Of a stretch of DNA of 6,627 nucleotides, positions 5,064 to 6,627 are shown piece by piece. The DNA is from Bacteriovorax sp. (GTDB lineage: Bacteria > Bdellovibrionota > Bacteriovoracia > Bacteriovoracales > Bacteriovoracaceae). The notes below the pieces were generated by a model, which worked only from the letters and a program-made list of their open reading frames with translations, did no database searches and was not told the origin of the DNA. The stretch spans positions 1-6,627 of the forward strand of contig JAURXW010000009.1 of assembly GCA_030654205.1 (NCBI GenBank), in the 5' to 3' direction. A program made the translations under genes and the position numbers. Position 1 is the first letter of the stretch. The number at the start of each line of letters is the position of its first letter.

Positions 5064-6338
5064 GTGAATTTCAAACAAACTGTAAAGTTAAGTCATTTCG
5101 AAGGTGGGCTTTATGCCCTGATGGTTGCTTCGACTGAAAGCTTTTTATTTTATTATGCCGTCAAACAAAATGTAACTTCTTTGCAATTAGCATTGCTCGC
5201 AACCCTGCCTTTGGCACTTGGGGCATTGTCTCAAATGCTTGTTCCAAAACTTATTGCCGATAAGCACTTGGGAAGCAGTATTGTCTGGACTATGCTTTTT
5301 CAAATTTTTGGCGTTTTGGGTATTTTATACACTGCTGCTTTTGATTATAGTTTTAATAAACTTTTGTTTTATTCATGTATTCATTTTGTAGGGGGATTGA
5401 CCTCTAATCCTTTATGGATTGACTGGGCCTCCAAAATTATTCCAAAAAGAAATTTTAGAAAATACATGGCCAAAAGAAGTAGCTATACCTGGTATTTGAT
5501 TTTAATTTTTTATATTACCCTGGCCTTATTAGGCCAATATATAAATGGCTTTAAGCTGGTCTATATTTTTTTAATCGGGGCCATTGCCAGAATTTTATCT
5601 TGCAGTCTTCAGACTTATATTATTAGAGGAGAATTTTCAAAAAAAATTAAGGCCCACGCCATTTTTAAATCCAGTCAAGAACATGTAAAAAGTATTCACG
5701 AAATGCCTCTCGATTTAGTTAAATTAATTTGGATTTTTATTATTGGAACATCTATTTTTAGGCTTGCCACTTATATTAGCAGTCCATTTTTTGTTCCTTA
5801 TATGATGAATGATTTAAAATTATCCATGGCCCAATACGTAATTCTTTCTTCAATTCCTTATTTTGGTCGCGCCATTTTTTTTAATATATGGGGGCGGGCC
5901 GGCAAAGGGTACGCGGCTTTTTATGGTATTCAATTAACAATTCTTTATATTTCTTTTATTCCAATTATCTGGATTTTAAGTCGCAATTATTCAGTTCTTA
6001 TTTTTACTGAAATATTGGCCGGAATAAGTTGGGGAGGTTTTGAGTTAAACCAAGTGCTAATGATTCAAAATTTCATGCATCACTCAATGAAGGAAGGTTC
6101 GCGAGTATTTTTAGGCATTCATATGGCCTTAACAAATTTCTTCGGAGTTATAGGCGCCATTTTAGGATCAATTTTATTGGATGCACAATGGAGCTTCTAT
6201 CAAGTCTTTTTATTATCGTCGAAGCTCAGATTCCTTGTGGCTATTATTTTAATATTTAAAGTTAAAAATATTAAAAAACCAGAACTTAGTTTTAAAAATT
6301 TTAAAAGCTATATAAAAAACCTCTTGCCACAAGAGTAA
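5064..6338 (+). CDS. Major facilitator superfamily transporter, 12 membrane helices
   Basis: Integral inner-membrane protein, probably a secondary transporter; substrate unknown. From GTG 5064 it has 424 residues with about 12 hydrophobic helices: roughly 15-33, 41-60, 71-91, 100-121, 143-160, 164-185, 219-247, 255-277, 283-305, 309-334, 348-372 and 378-400, with a basic tail. The loop between helices 2 and 3 (PKLIADKHLG, 61-70) is a degenerate MFS motif A. The segment NPLWIDW (115-121) followed by IPKRNFRKYMAKR (126-138) resembles a poorly characterised MFS group with a Pro-x-Trp motif and an Arg-rich loop after helix 4. The frame also allows ATG 5025, adding 13 residues (MLGIDVFSFYYSL) and overlapping the divergent rluE start by 25 bp. 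I prefer GTG because it avoids the overlap and gives the short N-terminus usual in this group, but neither start has a clear ribosome binding site. Confidence 0.85.
   Translation: MNFKQTVKLSHFEGGLYALMVASTESFLFYYAVKQNVTSLQLALLATLPLALGALSQMLVPKLIADKHLGSSIVWTMLFQIFGVLGILYTAAFDYSFNKLLFYSCIHFVGGLTSNPLWIDWASKIIPKRNFRKYMAKRSSYTWYLILIFYITLALLGQYINGFKLVYIFLIGAIARILSCSLQTYIIRGEFSKKIKAHAIFKSSQEHVKSIHEMPLDLVKLIWIFIIGTSIFRLATYISSPFFVPYMMNDLKLSMAQYVILSSIPYFGRAIFFNIWGRAGKGYAAFYGIQLTILYISFIPIIWILSRNYSVLIFTEILAGISWGGFELNQVLMIQNFMHHSMKEGSRVFLGIHMALTNFFGVIGAILGSILLDAQWSFYQVFLLSSKLRFLVAIILIFKVKNIKKPELSFKNFKSYIKNLLPQE
6314..6335 (-). terminator. Hairpin plus T6 reading on the minus strand at the MFS gene end
   Basis: CTCTTG (6321-6326), CCA and CAAGAG (6330-6335) form a perfect 6-bp stem with a 3-nt loop just before the MFS stop codon. 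On the minus strand it is followed after one G by six T residues (6319 down to 6314), the layout of an intrinsic terminator. On the plus strand the following bases are TAATTAGTAG, with no T-run. It would thus stop leftward transcripts entering the MFS gene. No minus-strand gene is visible to its right in this window. Confidence 0.35.
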
Positions 6339-6378
6339 TTAGTAGCGAAAATTTCCGATAAAAACATTAGGGTTATTT

Positions 6379-6627
6379 ATGTTTAAACATATCGCTTCAT
6401 TTTGTCTGATTATTCTTATTACATGTGCTGCTTCAAACACTTCTTATGCAAGTACACATAAAAAGAAAAAAAAATCGGGTTCTAAAACAGCTAAAAATTT
6501 AAAACAATCAAGAAAATCACGACGTTTTCACCATGGAAATGGCCCTGATTTAAAATCAATCACAACAGATTCTCCCTATAAAGAAGATCCAAATAACGGA
6601 GTTAATCCGGTAGAAACCAAACAACCA
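6379..6627 (+). CDS. Small basic exported protein of unknown function (3' partial)
   Basis: An open frame runs from ATG 6379 to the window edge (83 codons, no stop). AGGG at 6369-6372, 6 nt upstream, is a reasonable ribosome binding site. Residues 1-24 look like a signal peptide: Lys 3, the hydrophobic stretch FCLIILITCAA, and cleavage after SYA (22-24). The Cys at 16 follows LIT, a poor lipobox, so a lipoprotein is less likely. The mature part starts STHKKKKKSGSK, is rich in Lys, Arg, Ser and His up to about residue 53, then turns polar with Asp, Asn and Pro. I recognise no domain. The first basic stretch is encoded over an uninterrupted run of nine A (6466-6474). It lies 40 bp after the MFS stop on the same strand and could be co-transcribed with it or have its own promoter. 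Confidence 0.65.
   Translation, partial: MFKHIASFCLIILITCAASNTSYASTHKKKKKSGSKTAKNLKQSRKSRRFHHGNGPDLKSITTDSPYKEDPNNGVNPVETKQP

Overview
The window is AT-rich (about 35% GC by eye) and comes from a Gram-negative (diderm) bacterium: it encodes an outer-membrane channel, a periplasmic adaptor and an inner-membrane pump. The low GC, the style of the proteins and a marked excess of the tetramer GGCC resemble the Bacteriovorax/Bdellovibrio group. That placement is an inference from memory and is tentative.

Layout from left to right: (i) 1-87, the last 28 codons of an unidentified gene. (ii) 88-220, a short control region with a weak promoter candidate, a 9-bp direct repeat and an unassigned Shine-Dalgarno-like motif. 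(iii) 221-4480, a three-gene operon on the + strand coding for a complete tripartite efflux pump: a TolC-type outer-membrane channel, a MacA-like periplasmic adaptor and a MacB-type ABC transporter. The genes are tightly coupled, with a 10-nt gap (holding part of a junction that also has a stem-loop) and then a 4-bp ATGA overlap. (iv) 4489-5049 on the - strand, an RluE-type 23S rRNA pseudouridine synthase, convergent with macB across only 8 bp. (v) about 5064-6338 on the + strand, a 12-helix major facilitator superfamily protein that diverges from rluE across only 14 bp. (vi) 6379-6627, the 5' part of a gene for a small, very basic exported protein, cut by the window edge.

How the parts work together: MacB uses ATP in the cytoplasm to drive conformational changes in its periplasmic domain. 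The adaptor joins MacB to the outer-membrane channel, and substrate leaves the periplasm through the channel. The substrate cannot be read from the sequence. The most noteworthy point is that the adaptor almost lacks the long alpha-helical hairpin that contacts TolC in the E. coli pump, so this pump must be assembled differently. RluE and the MFS protein have no evident link to the pump.

I see no RNA gene, insertion sequence, CRISPR array or phage feature. No stretch longer than 300 bases lacks a gene. Apart from the hairpin-poor adaptor, the gene content looks ordinary; the other observations are small-scale signals at gene junctions and a compositional bias.
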